A DNA stretch of 64,000 nt from Steroidobacter agaridevorans. Its GTDB lineage: Bacteria > Pseudomonadota > Gammaproteobacteria > Steroidobacterales > Steroidobacteraceae. This document shows, piece after piece, positions 52,956-62,367 of this stretch. Positions within the stretch are counted from its first letter, which is position 1; each line of letters starts with the position of its first letter. The stretch lies in contig NZ_BLJO01000009.1 of NCBI RefSeq assembly GCF_009932555.1, positions 178,575-242,574 on the forward strand. Direction: 5' to 3'. The notes under the pieces were generated by a model that searched no databases, was not told the origin of the DNA, and saw nothing but the letters and a program-made list of their open reading frames with translations. The position numbers and the translations under genes are program-made.

Positions 52956-53456
52956 ATGCGCCTCACTCTGCTTCGCCACGCCAAGACCGAAGCTCAGCAT
53001 TCCGGCCAGGAAGATTGGGATCGCATGCTCGAACCTCGCGGGCAGAAAGATGCGCCGGAGATGGCGCGTCGGCTGCGTGAGCGCAAACTCAAGCCCGATC
53101 TGGTGATTACCAGCCCCGCCGTGCGGGCGCTGACGACGGCGCAGATCTTCATGCGCGAGCTGCATCTGGCGCCTTCGAAAATGCAGCAGGACGAGCGCTT
53201 GTATCTGGCCTCGCCGAAAGTGCTGAAGGAAGTCATTCGGGAGCTGGGCGGCACGGCGCAGCACCTGATGATCGTCGGTCACAATCCGGGGCTGACGGAG
53301 TTTGCCGATCGAGTTTCGGCCGAGCGGGAGATCGACAATATGCCGACGTGCGCGATCTATACGCTGGAGTTCGACATCGAGGACTGGAGCGAGCTGGAGT
53401 GGGATAGCGGCGTGAATGCCGAGCTGGACTATCCGAAGAACTGTAGTAGCTGCTAG
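52956..53456 (+). CDS. SixA-like histidine phosphatase
   Basis: A 166-residue phosphohistidine phosphatase of the SixA group. The catalytic motif LTLLRHAKTEA opens the protein, and SPAVRALTTAQIF and MIVGHNPGLTEF hold the other Arg/His residues. Known SixA proteins act on phosphohistidine domains of phosphotransfer systems. It is nine bases after the Rieske gene and may be co-transcribed, with no evident link to Fe-S assembly. The C-terminus ends in an unusual CSSC. Confidence 0.88.
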   Translation: MRLTLLRHAKTEAQHSGQEDWDRMLEPRGQKDAPEMARRLRERKLKPDLVITSPAVRALTTAQIFMRELHLAPSKMQQDERLYLASPKVLKEVIRELGGTAQHLMIVGHNPGLTEFADRVSAEREIDNMPTCAIYTLEFDIEDWSELEWDSGVNAELDYPKNCSSC

Positions 53457-53495
53457 GTCGCAGCCTCGCCTCCACCTCTCTCGACGATCACTCTC

Positions 53496-54209
53496 ATGGA
53501 GATTTCTCTCGACGTTCCTTTCGTACTTGGCGTTCTCGCCGAGGAGCACTCGCGTGCGCAGGATGAAATTCGCGATGCCGGCGTCGTCCGCGCGTATGAA
53601 AACTCTCGCCAGCGCCACGACGCCCGGATCGCATCAGCGCCCGATCTGAGCACGCTCGCTTGTCGGGCTGGTTGTACGTGGTGCTGTCACTTCAGCGTCG
53701 ACGTTCGCGCGGTTGAGGTCTTCAGCATTCTGGATTTCGTTGAGCGTTCTCTGCCCGCTGAAGAACAGGCCCGCATTTACGCCGAAGTGCGCGCAAACAG
53801 CGTAGCGCTGCAGGGCATGGACGACATGGAGCGCATGCGACGCAACGTCAAATGTCCCTTCCTCAGCGCCGGCCGCTGCTCCATCTACGAAGCCCGCCCC
53901 CAAACGTGCCGCAACTATCACGCGACGGACGTGGCTGGCTGTCAGCAGTCTTATGAAGACCCGGACAACCTGGACATCGACCCCGAATTCGCGCCGATGG
54001 TGTACCAATCCGGCGGCGCGCACGTCGACGCATTCACCCGCGCGATGCGGGAAGCCGGTTACGACACCAATGTGTATGAAATGAACTGCGCGCTCGATAC
54101 CGCGTTATCTGAGCCGGATGCACGCAAACGATTCGAACAGAAGCGCGCGCCGTTCAAGAAACTCGCCGGCGACGATGTGCCCGGCGAGTTTGAAGACCTG
54201 GCTGACTAG
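53496..54209 (+). CDS. YkgJ-family cysteine cluster protein
   Basis: A 237-residue protein with the CxxxCxxCC pattern (CRAGCTWCCHF) near residue 57 and a second group, CPFLSAGRCSIYEARPQTCRNY, near 128, plus a C-terminal Cys. Such proteins are thought to bind zinc or an Fe-S cluster, and their role is unknown. It follows the SixA gene by 39 bases. Its place near the suf operon is suggestive but not proof of an Fe-S role. Confidence 0.85.
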   Translation: MEISLDVPFVLGVLAEEHSRAQDEIRDAGVVRAYENSRQRHDARIASAPDLSTLACRAGCTWCCHFSVDVRAVEVFSILDFVERSLPAEEQARIYAEVRANSVALQGMDDMERMRRNVKCPFLSAGRCSIYEARPQTCRNYHATDVAGCQQSYEDPDNLDIDPEFAPMVYQSGGAHVDAFTRAMREAGYDTNVYEMNCALDTALSEPDARKRFEQKRAPFKKLAGDDVPGEFEDLAD

Positions 54210-54214
54210 CGCAC

Positions 54215-54571
54215 TTAGTCCAGCACCCTGATCCATCGCATCTTGCAATTCCCGCCGGTGTCCACAAACGTGTCATCGAGACTGATTTGAACCTGGCGGC
54301 CGGCCATGTGTGCCGCTAGCGCAGCGGCATACGCCTCGGCGTCCGGCAGTTTTATTATCACCTTATTGGTGTTGGGATCCACGTAACAAGCGCCCGCGGT
54401 AGTTACGCCGTTCAGGAGGACATAACGAAACTTGCCCCACAAGGTTTCGTCCGAAGTCCCGACCGCGTAGATCGACGCTGTAAATTCGTGATAGGCAGCG
54501 TGAGCAGCGGGTCCCGCGAGGGTGGCGGCGAGAGCACTAAGCACCAGGAGGCCTGACTTGTTTTTCTTCAT
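54215..54571 (-). CDS. Small secreted protein of unknown function
   Basis: A 118-residue protein with a clear signal peptide (about 1-26, ALAATLAGPAAHA). The mature part of about 92 residues has two cysteines (GACYVD and GNCKMRW), which may form a disulfide. The end CKMRWIRVLD and the phrase VQISLDDTF resemble small proteins that report on permitted substitutions of a short periplasmic fold, but I recognise no family. It is convergent with the YkgJ-type gene and transcribed in the same direction as putA, 169 bases downstream of it. Confidence 0.7.
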   Translation of the reverse strand: MKKNKSGLLVLSALAATLAGPAAHAAYHEFTASIYAVGTSDETLWGKFRYVLLNGVTTAGACYVDPNTNKVIIKLPDAEAYAAALAAHMAGRQVQISLDDTFVDTGGNCKMRWIRVLD

Positions 54572-54740
54572 AAGTTCCTATGAATCCCCAGAACCACGCC
54601 AATTCCGTTTCGCGTTGGCGCACATTAATGCTTGCGATAACTTACATTCCAGAACAGAAACTGTGAATAAAAAATGCCGCGATGCGCGCCAAATCAGGGT
54701 TTCTCCTAACCCGTCGGGTGCCGAGCGATAGCCGACGCTC

Positions 54741-57700
54741 TCACTCGCCCGCCATCGTCAACAAGCTCGCATTCCCACCGACCGCGGCGGTATTGATCGT
54801 CACCGTCTGCTCGGTCGCAAACCGATGCAAATAGTACGGGCCGCCCGCCTTCGGGCCCGTACCAGACAGGCCTCGACCGCCGAACGGCTGCACGCCGACG
54901 ACCGCCCCGATCATGTTCCGATTCACATAAACATTCCCCGCGCGAACGCGCGAGGCAATGTAGCGAGCCGTCGCGTCGACACGGGTATGCACGCCGAGGG
55001 TCAATCCGAAGCCCGTTGCGTTCACCGCGTCGATGACTTTGTCGAGCTTGTGCGCCTGATACCGAATCAAGTGAACGATCGGCCCGAACACCTCTCCCGT
55101 CAGCTGCGAAAGCGCCTCGATCTCCACCGCCGCCGGGGCAAAGAACGTTCCCTGTTCATGCTCGGGCTTCAGCTTATAAGCATGACTCCAGCGCGCCTTG
55201 CGCGTGATCTTCTCTGTGTGAGTCCGAAGCATCTCGCACGATGGGGGATCGATCACCGGGCCGACGTCCGTCGTCAGCAGCATCGGATCGCCGAGGGTCA
55301 GCTCCTCCATGTACCCCGCGAGCAACTCGGCAACACGATCGGCAATCTCCTCCTGCACATACAGCGCCCGCAGCGCCGAGCATCGCTGGCCCGCGCTGTT
55401 GAAGCTGGATTGCACGACATCGAACACGACCTGCTCGGGCAGCGCCGAGCTGTCGACGATCATGGCGTTCTGACCGCCGGTCTCCGCGATCAGCACCGGA
55501 ATCACGCCCTCTCGATTCGCCAGCGAGCGATCAATCAACTTCGCCGTCTCGGTCGAGCCCGTAAAGGCCACGCCGGCCACACGTGGATCCGCGACGATGC
55601 GTGAACCGACGGTAGCGCCATCGCCCGGCAACAGATGCAAGACGTCCGGCGGCACGCCTGCCTCCAACAATATCTGCACCGCTCGGGTCGCGATCAGCGG
55701 CGTTTGTTCTGCGGGCTTCGCGAGCACGGAATTCCCGGCCGCGAGCGCAGCCGCGATCTGCCCCGTGAAAATCGCGAGTGGAAAATTCCACGGGCTGATA
55801 CAACAGAACACGCCGCGCCCGCGCAGCTTCAACTCATTGCTCTCGCCCGTCGGCCCCGGCAAGCGCACGCCAGCGCCAAATTCATTCCTCGCCCGGTCCG
55901 CGTAGTAGCGCAAGAAATCGACCGCCTCGCGCACTTCCGAAATACTGTCCGGAATCGTGCGCCCGCCTTCTCGCACGCAATATGCGATCAACTCCGGCAT
56001 GCGCTCTTCGTAAAGATCCGCAGCATGCTCCAAGATTTCAGCGCGCTCGCTCGCGGATACCCCATCCCACTCCACCTGCGCAGGGACCGCGGCCGCGAGC
56101 GCTTTATCGACTAGCGCTATGTCCGCCTCCCGCACGGTACCGATGACTTCGGTGCGATTCGAAGGATTCCGCACCTCAGTGCCGCGCGCCTCATGCAACT
56201 CACCTTTGACGATCGGCCCACCGACCCAGCGCTGCTGAGCCGCTTGTTTGATCTTCGCGAGCAGCGGCTCTCGCTCCGCCGGATCGGCCAGATTGACGCC
56301 CAGGGAATTCAATCGCGACGAGCCATACAACATCCGCGGCAGCGGAATCCGCGGATGCGAGATCTGCTTCAAAGCGTCCACGTCGACCACGGGATCGCGA
56401 ACGATATCCGCAACCTCATGCTCCTCATCGACGATGCGATTGACGAACGAAGTGTTGGCGCCATTCTCGAGCAGCCGCCGCACCAGGTACGGCAGCAGGT
56501 CTTCGTGCGAACCGACCGGCGCATACACTCGACAGGGAATCCCAAGCTTGTGCTCCCCGACGATCTGCTCGTAGAGCTCCTCGCCCATGCCATGCAGACG
56601 CTGGAACTCGAACTTCCGCCCCGCCTCCCCCGCCAGCTCGATGATGGTCGCGACCGTCTGCGCATTGTGGGTGGCGAACTGCGGATAGATCTCCGCCCCC
56701 GACGCAATCAACTCCCGGGCGCAGGCGATGTATGAAACATCCGTATTCATCTTCCGAGTGAACACCGGGTAACCCGACAACCCTCGCTCCTGAGCGCGTT
56801 TGACTTCGCTATCCCAATACGCGCCCTTCACCAGACGGACGTTCAAACGCCGCCCGCTCGACTGCGCGAACTCCTTCAGCCAGCGAATCACGTCGATCGC
56901 ACGCTTTTGATACGCCTGCACGGCCAGCCCGAATCCATCCCAGCCCTGCAGCTCCTTCGAGCGAGCGACGTACTCGATGAGCTCCAGCGACAGCTCGAGC
57001 CGCTCCGCCTCCTCCGCATCCACCGTCAACGGAATGTTGACTGCCTTCGCCGCAACCGCCAGCTCATGCAACCGGGGCGCGAGCTCCTTGAGCACCCGCT
57101 CTCGTTGCGAGAACTCGTAGCGCGGAAACAGCGCCGACAATTTCACCGAAATGCTCGGCGACGCTTCGATGGCGGCAACCTTGCTCGAATGTGCGCCGAT
57201 CTGCTGAATCGCCTCGTGATACGCCTTCAGATAGCGCATGGCGTCCCAGGTGGTCAGCGCCGACTCACCCAGCATGTCGAACGAATGGCGGTACAGCTTG
57301 CTTTCGGCACTGACGGAGCGGTCCAGCGCCTCTTCGATGGTGCGTCCCATGACGAATTGATGCCCCATGATGCGCATGGCCTGGCGGAACGCGCCTCGTA
57401 ACACGGGCTCACCGATGCGGCCTGCAATACGCGCAAGTACGCCGCGAGGATCGTGCATGTCGGCATCGCTCGGCCGCACGATGCGGCCGGTGAGCATCAA
57501 GCCCCAGGTGGACGCGTTGACGAACAGCGATTCGGCGTCGCTCAAGTGCGAAGCCCAATCGCCCGCCGCGATCTTGTCCGCGATCAAACGATCGGCGGTC
57601 GCATCGTCGGGGATGCGCAGCAGTGCTTCGGCGAGGCACATCAGGATAACGCCCTCCTGCGACGACAAGTCGTACTTGCGCAGGAAAGCATCGAGCCCGG

Positions 57701-57896
57701 TGCGGCGAGCTTGATAATTGCGCACGCCCTCCACCAGAGCTTGCGCGCGGCTCGCAATCTTGGCGCGCTGTCCGTCCGACACCCTTGCAGCTTCCGCCAG
57801 CCTGCGGACGATCTGTTCTTCATCGCCGAGATAGTTCCGGTTGATGGCGTCGGCGATGGGCCGCCGAGCATCGGTGCGCTGCTGGGACGACATCAT
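54741..57896 (-). CDS. putA: Bifunctional proline dehydrogenase / P5C dehydrogenase (PutA)
   Basis: A 1051-residue PutA. The proline dehydrogenase barrel spans roughly 130-430 (SISVKLSALFPRYEF, VRLVKGAYWDSEVKRAQ, YPQFATHNAQTV). The aldehyde dehydrogenase part spans about 520-1000, with SPWNFPLAIFTGQIAAALAAGN (about 702), general-base Glu in AETGGQN (about 805) and catalytic Cys in GQRCSALR (about 836). It oxidises proline to glutamate, channelling the intermediate. It lacks the N-terminal ribbon-helix-helix DNA-binding domain and the extra C-terminal domain of long PutAs, so it is probably not a repressor. It is divergent from the CnoX-like gene across 164 bases. Confidence 0.95.
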   Translation of the reverse strand: MMSSQQRTDARRPIADAINRNYLGDEEQIVRRLAEAARVSDGQRAKIASRAQALVEGVRNYQARRTGLDAFLRKYDLSSQEGVILMCLAEALLRIPDDATADRLIADKIAAGDWASHLSDAESLFVNASTWGLMLTGRIVRPSDADMHDPRGVLARIAGRIGEPVLRGAFRQAMRIMGHQFVMGRTIEEALDRSVSAESKLYRHSFDMLGESALTTWDAMRYLKAYHEAIQQIGAHSSKVAAIEASPSISVKLSALFPRYEFSQRERVLKELAPRLHELAVAAKAVNIPLTVDAEEAERLELSLELIEYVARSKELQGWDGFGLAVQAYQKRAIDVIRWLKEFAQSSGRRLNVRLVKGAYWDSEVKRAQERGLSGYPVFTRKMNTDVSYIACARELIASGAEIYPQFATHNAQTVATIIELAGEAGRKFEFQRLHGMGEELYEQIVGEHKLGIPCRVYAPVGSHEDLLPYLVRRLLENGANTSFVNRIVDEEHEVADIVRDPVVDVDALKQISHPRIPLPRMLYGSSRLNSLGVNLADPAEREPLLAKIKQAAQQRWVGGPIVKGELHEARGTEVRNPSNRTEVIGTVREADIALVDKALAAAVPAQVEWDGVSASERAEILEHAADLYEERMPELIAYCVREGGRTIPDSISEVREAVDFLRYYADRARNEFGAGVRLPGPTGESNELKLRGRGVFCCISPWNFPLAIFTGQIAAALAAGNSVLAKPAEQTPLIATRAVQILLEAGVPPDVLHLLPGDGATVGSRIVADPRVAGVAFTGSTETAKLIDRSLANREGVIPVLIAETGGQNAMIVDSSALPEQVVFDVVQSSFNSAGQRCSALRALYVQEEIADRVAELLAGYMEELTLGDPMLLTTDVGPVIDPPSCEMLRTHTEKITRKARWSHAYKLKPEHEQGTFFAPAAVEIEALSQLTGEVFGPIVHLIRYQAHKLDKVIDAVNATGFGLTLGVHTRVDATARYIASRVRAGNVYVNRNMIGAVVGVQPFGGRGLSGTGPKAGGPYYLHRFATEQTVTINTAAVGGNASLLTMAGE

Positions 57897-58060
57897 GGTT
57901 TATTTCTTTCCGTGGGAAAGCAGGGTATACACAAGGCAATGCGGCGCAGGCTGTACGTAGATGGCGACAGCTGACAGACTACTATGCGCTTGAATTCGCG
58001 CACGGGAACTCAATTCTCCACGGACGATTGCACTTGTAGGAAGCCTGACGGGAGAGTTGC

Positions 58061-58918
58061 GTGAGCCAGGAAACAACCGTCGTCACCGCGGATACGTTCA
58101 TGACCGAAGTGGTCGAGACATCGGCGCGCGTGCCGGTGCTGGTCGACTTCTGGGCGCCGTGGTGCGGGCCGTGTAAACAGCTCATGCCCATCCTCGACCG
58201 CCTGGTCGAGGAATACGGCGGGCGGTTCCGCCTCGCCAAGGTCAACACCGACGAGCAACAGGATCTGGCGCAGCAGCTCGGCATCCGCAGCCTGCCGACC
58301 GTCGTGCTGTTCAAGGACCGTAACTCGGTGGATCACTTCGTCGGCGTCGTGCCGGAGGCGCAAATCCGGCGCTTGCTCGACAAGCATTTGCCGACCAGCT
58401 CCGATGCACCGTTGGAGCGCGCCCAGGCGCTCAAGGCCAAGGGTGACTTCTCTGGCGCGCGCGCCCTCATCGAAAGCGCCCTGGCGACCGATCGCGAGAA
58501 CATTACTTATCTGACCGAGCTGGCCGAGCTGCGGGCGTTGGACGGCGATCTCGAAGGCGCACGCACCGAACTGGAGCGCTTGAAAGGCATTGAGCCGAAT
58601 CACTCGGCGGTGAAGCGCCTGGCCGCGTTACTCAGTTTCAGCGATATCGTCGCCGCCTATCCCGATGTCCGCTCGTTGCGTGAGCGAGCGGCGACCCATA
58701 CCGGCGATCTCGACTTGCGTCATGCACTGGCTGTGCATCAGCTCTTGGGCGGCGATGTCGAGCCGGCCCTGCAAACCTGGCTCGAGATGATGCGCAACCA
58801 TCGCACCCATAAAGACGACCTGGCACGGCGCAGCCTGCTGCAGGCATTCGAACTGATCGGCGACGCAGATCCCATCGTCTCGCGCACCCGCAAAGAAATG
58901 GCGCGCTTGTTGTTCTAG
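58061..58918 (+). CDS. CnoX/YbbN-like thioredoxin-fold chaperone
   Basis: A 285-residue protein, GTG start after GGGAGAG. The thioredoxin domain (1-110) has an intact DFWAPWCGPCKQLMP and the cis-Pro in RSLPTVVLF. The rest is TPR-like helices (ALKAKGDFSGARALIESAL, LEGARTELERLKGI) and a DUF-type C-terminus. E. coli CnoX has this layout but lost the active-site WCGPC, whereas here the redox pair is present, so it may also work as a reductase. Confidence 0.9.
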   Translation: MSQETTVVTADTFMTEVVETSARVPVLVDFWAPWCGPCKQLMPILDRLVEEYGGRFRLAKVNTDEQQDLAQQLGIRSLPTVVLFKDRNSVDHFVGVVPEAQIRRLLDKHLPTSSDAPLERAQALKAKGDFSGARALIESALATDRENITYLTELAELRALDGDLEGARTELERLKGIEPNHSAVKRLAALLSFSDIVAAYPDVRSLRERAATHTGDLDLRHALAVHQLLGGDVEPALQTWLEMMRNHRTHKDDLARRSLLQAFELIGDADPIVSRTRKEMARLLF

Positions 58919-58923
58919 AAATC

Positions 58924-59778
58924 TCAGCCTGAAACGCGCGCCGTCTCCTGCAATTGCTCCGAGGTTGCGGTTCCCAGATACGCCCGGATCAACAGGCGCG
59001 TCACATAGATCAATGGGATGAGCAGGAACGCCATCAGCAGCTTATAGGCGTAGTTCACGCTGGCCACCGCCAGGAACAGCGACATCGGCCACTTCTGCGG
59101 GCCGATCACGAAAGCGATGTAGAGCACGACGAAGCTGTCGACCAGCTGTGACACCGCCGTCGAGCCGGTGGCGCGCAACCAGATCCAACGCTCGCCGGTC
59201 AGCATGCGAATGCGATGAAACACCGCCACGTCGATCAACTGTCCCACCAGGAACGCCGTGACCGAGCCCGCGATCGTCCACATGCCCTGCCCGAAGATAT
59301 TGCTGAAGGCCGCCTGCATATCCGGCACGCCGCGCTCGCTGTTGACCGCGACCCAGAAGCCCGCGGGCGTCAACGAGATGGCCATGTACGCCGCGAGAAA
59401 GCCGTAGACGATCAGTACGACCGTCAACCAGGAAATGAAACGCACGCCGCGCGTGCCGAAATATTCGTTGATGATGTCGGTCATCAGAAACACGAACGGC
59501 CACAACAGCACGCCGCTGGTGAACGACAGCGAGCCGCTCTGCCCGAACAGATTCCAGTTCAACGGCTCCAGCCCGAGCGTCGGCTCCAGCGCGAAGATTT
59601 TCACGCCGACGAACTCGGCGATCACCGCGTTACAGACCAGGAAGGCCGCGAGCACGATGAACAGCTTGGCGGCCCGGTTTTCGATGGGATGTCCGATCGC
59701 GGCCGTTGCGGCCAGGCCGAGTGCTTGCGAGCCCGGGCCAACTGCCGGCAGCCGGGCAGAGTCTGGAGATGAAACCAA
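58924..59778 (-). CDS. YhhQ/VUT-family queuosine precursor transporter
   Basis: A 284-residue membrane protein with about six to seven helices. Family phrases are FIVLAAFLVCNAVIAEFVGVKIF, GVLLWPFVFLMTDIINEYFGTRGVRFI and FLVGQLIDVAVFHRIR. Members import queuosine precursors such as preQ0 or preQ1. It converges with the CnoX-like gene at five bases and is divergent from the MOSC gene. No queuosine synthesis gene is next to it. Confidence 0.9.
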   Translation of the reverse strand: MVSSPDSARLPAVGPGSQALGLAATAAIGHPIENRAAKLFIVLAAFLVCNAVIAEFVGVKIFALEPTLGLEPLNWNLFGQSGSLSFTSGVLLWPFVFLMTDIINEYFGTRGVRFISWLTVVLIVYGFLAAYMAISLTPAGFWVAVNSERGVPDMQAAFSNIFGQGMWTIAGSVTAFLVGQLIDVAVFHRIRMLTGERWIWLRATGSTAVSQLVDSFVVLYIAFVIGPQKWPMSLFLAVASVNYAYKLLMAFLLIPLIYVTRLLIRAYLGTATSEQLQETARVSG

Positions 59779-59904
59779 GGTTCACCAGGTGCGATTACAG
59801 TTTCGGATCTGTACGAGTATGCACCACTCCGCGGGCCGCCTGGGCATGCTGCTCCCGCGTGAACCGGTTATGCTTCAGTTCTTTCCGTACAGTTCTACAA
59901 AGTC

Positions 59905-60738
59905 ATGGTCCAGATCACGGGGCTCAATATCTATCCGGTCAAATCGTGTCGCGGTATTGCGCTCTCACAGGCGCGCCTGACGGAGACCGGGTTCGAGCAT
60001 GACCGCGAGTGGCTGGTCATCACGCCCGAAGGCCGCTTTCTTACCCAGCGCGAACGGCCGCAACTGGCGCAGATCGAGACCGCGCTCAGCGACGGTCAAT
60101 TGGTCCTGCGCAAGCCGAACGGCGCCGATCTGAGCCTGCCGCTGAACCTGACCGGGCCCGAGCTGGAAGTCACGATCTGGCGCGACAAGGCTGCTGCCTT
60201 CGATGCCGGCGATGCGGCCGCGACCTGGCTCACCGAGCATCTCGGCAAGCCGGCGCGACTCGTGCGCTTCGATAAGCGCCACAAGCGGGCGAGCAACATG
60301 CAGTGGACCGGGGGCGTCGAGGCGCTCACTCAATTCGCCGACGGCTATCCCTGGCTGTTGATCTCGCAGGGTTCGCTGGAGGAATTGAACCGCCGCATGA
60401 CGACGCCGCTGCCGATGAATCGCTTCCGTCCCAACATCGTGGTCGACGGCCTGCCGCCGTTCGGCGAAGACAGCGTCGATGAGTTCGTCGCGGGCGACGT
60501 GCGGCTGAAAGTGGTCAAGCCCTGCGATCGCTGCGTGATCACGACCACCGATCAGATCACCGGCGAGCGCAACAGCGACGAGCCGCTCAAGGCACTGAAG
60601 GAATTCCGCTTCGATCGCAATCTGCGCGGCGTGCTGTTCGGTCAGAACATGATCCTGACCGGCGGCGTGGGCAAGGAATTGAAGGTGGGTCAGCAGTTCG
60701 AAGTGACTGCCGGCACGAGCAAAGCCAGTATCGGCTGA
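59905..60738 (+). CDS. MOSC-domain protein (YcbX-like)
   Basis: A 277-residue protein with an N-terminal MOSC_N beta-barrel (ITGLNIYPVKSCRGIAL, EHDREWLVITPEGRFLTQRE) and a C-terminal MOSC domain with the conserved Cys in KPCDRCVITTTDQ and the phrase GVLFGQNMI. It lacks the C-terminal ferredoxin domain of E. coli YcbX. Such proteins bind molybdenum cofactor and reduce N-hydroxylated compounds in known cases. It stands alone between divergent and convergent genes. Confidence 0.9.
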   Translation: MVQITGLNIYPVKSCRGIALSQARLTETGFEHDREWLVITPEGRFLTQRERPQLAQIETALSDGQLVLRKPNGADLSLPLNLTGPELEVTIWRDKAAAFDAGDAAATWLTEHLGKPARLVRFDKRHKRASNMQWTGGVEALTQFADGYPWLLISQGSLEELNRRMTTPLPMNRFRPNIVVDGLPPFGEDSVDEFVAGDVRLKVVKPCDRCVITTTDQITGERNSDEPLKALKEFRFDRNLRGVLFGQNMILTGGVGKELKVGQQFEVTAGTSKASIG

Positions 60739-60739
60739 A

Positions 60740-61006
60740 CTACTCGCCGTACTCGCGAGTCACTGCGCGCGACAGCAGGCGCAGTGTCTGGGTTTCCCAG
60801 CCGAAGCGGGCCTCGGCAGCGGAATCTTCGCCGACCGCGCTCTGTACGGCGGCGACGTGGGGAGCGACGCGACGGATCACCGTGCTCTCCCAATCTTCAC
60901 GCACCAGCGTCTTCTCGGGATCCTCGTCTTCCAACTCGGGGTCGATCAGCACCGGACGAGGAATCTCGACGGTGGCTTCGGGATCGTGGTCGCGCTCGGT
61001 TGTCAT
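60740..61006 (-). CDS. Hypothetical small acidic protein
   Basis: An 88-residue protein. The frame is open to 61084, but the ATG at 61006 starts a compositionally uniform acidic protein (EIPRPVLIDPELEDEDPE). The second half (STVIRRVAPHVAAVQSA and TLRLLSRAVTREYGE) may form helices. No domain is recognised. It converges with the MOSC gene one base from its stop. A DNA- or protein-binding role cannot be argued from sequence. The 217 bases upstream (61007-61223) show no other feature. Confidence 0.55.
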   Translation of the reverse strand: MTTERDHDPEATVEIPRPVLIDPELEDEDPEKTLVREDWESTVIRRVAPHVAAVQSAVGEDSAAEARFGWETQTLRLLSRAVTREYGE

Positions 61007-61223
61007 AATCTTCGACACTCTTCGGCTCGGACGACCCCGGCACCCTATCCACTTCCGCCAATGCGGTCGTGAGCGGCGGATCACAAGGTCGTCATCTCAG
61101 TGAAACTCGCGTGCGAAGTCGCGGGACCGCGCACGCTTTGTAGCTAATGCGCGGCGCCGAGGCCAGGTTCCGCTGTACGGGTTACAGTCGGGTGACAACC
61201 ATGCGAATTGCCTGCCAACGACC

Positions 61224-62354
61224 TTAATAGCCAGACAATTGAGCGAATCGATCGGTGTGGTAGTACTGATCGCCGAAAGTCTCCGCGGCGGCGCGCGCGC
61301 GCTTCATGAAGAAACCGATGTCGAATTCGTCGGTCATACCAATGCCGCCGTGCATCTGCACAGCTTCGTTGGTGGCGATGCGCGCCACATCGCTGGCCTT
61401 CGCCTTCGCCAGGCACACCAGCGATGAAGCTGTCGGCTCCTGCGCATCCAGCGCCTGCAGAGTTCGCAGCACCACCGAACGCACCAACTCGATCTCGCAG
61501 AACAAGTGCGCTGCGCGATGTTGGAGCGATTGGAACGTGCCGATCTTGACGCCGAACTGCTCACGCTCGCGCAAGTAGGTCAACGTGCGCTCGAAGGCTT
61601 CCTCCGCGACGCCCAACAACTCCGCCGACAATACAGCGCGACCGGCATCGAACACGGCGTCCAGGACAATTGCGCCTTTGTCGAATGTGCCGATCACATC
61701 GGCATCGGTGACCGGCACATCGCGCAAATCGATAGTCGCGCTATTGCGACTGTCGACCATCGACGAGCGCGTGATGGTGACGCCGTTCGCCTTCGGATCG
61801 ACCAGGAATAGCGTGATGCCATCGCGTGCGCCGATATCGCCCGAGGTGCGCGCGCTGACAATCAAGCGATCGGCGATGTGGCCATCGAGCACGTGCAGCT
61901 TGCGACCGCTCAGCTTGTACTTGCCGGTGCAGCGAGTGGCGACGTGATAGGGCGTGTGACGCACGCATTCGTCGCTGGCAAATGCAAGCAACAGGTCGCC
62001 GCCGGCAATGGCAGGCAGCAATGTTTCTTTCTGCGCCTGCGTGCCGCCTCGAAGCAACGCGGTTACCGCCAGCACTGCGCTCGACAGCAGCGGCGTCGAG
62101 CTGAGATTGCGTCCGATCTCGGCTGCGATCAAGCCGGCGCCCACAAAGCCGAATCCGACGCCGCTAAATTCCTCGGGCACGAGCACGCCGGCCCAACCCA
62201 TCTCGGCCATTTCCTTCCACACATCGCGACTGAAGCCGACCGGGTCGACATCGTCGCGCAGCTTGCGCAGTTGCGAGACGGGCGCACGCTCGGCGGCGAA
62301 CCGCTTCGCGGCGTCACGAAACATCAGTTGATCGTCGGTGAGTACCAGAGTCAT
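61224..62354 (-). CDS. Acyl-CoA dehydrogenase (shorter subunit-like)
   Basis: A 376-residue flavin acyl-CoA dehydrogenase. It has the N-terminal helical domain (LTDDQLMFRDAAKRF), LLAFASDE, a beta-domain and the C-terminal QMHGGIGMTDEFDIGFFMKRA. It follows the second dehydrogenase gene by 13 bases. Such adjacent pairs of unequal ACADs often form alpha2beta2 enzymes acting on bulky acyl-CoAs, as in actinobacterial steroid side-chain degradation. That pairing here is inference. The catalytic base was not assigned. Confidence 0.9.
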   Translation of the reverse strand: MTLVLTDDQLMFRDAAKRFAAERAPVSQLRKLRDDVDPVGFSRDVWKEMAEMGWAGVLVPEEFSGVGFGFVGAGLIAAEIGRNLSSTPLLSSAVLAVTALLRGGTQAQKETLLPAIAGGDLLLAFASDECVRHTPYHVATRCTGKYKLSGRKLHVLDGHIADRLIVSARTSGDIGARDGITLFLVDPKANGVTITRSSMVDSRNSATIDLRDVPVTDADVIGTFDKGAIVLDAVFDAGRAVLSAELLGVAEEAFERTLTYLREREQFGVKIGTFQSLQHRAAHLFCEIELVRSVVLRTLQALDAQEPTASSLVCLAKAKASDVARIATNEAVQMHGGIGMTDEFDIGFFMKRARAAAETFGDQYYHTDRFAQLSGY

Positions 62355-62367
62355 GAGCTGCTCCTGA

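Noticed and set aside
54741-57896. PutA as part of the proline peptide system
   Set aside because: It is more than 23 kb from the FecI regulon, has no shared promoter motif, and is a normal housekeeping enzyme.
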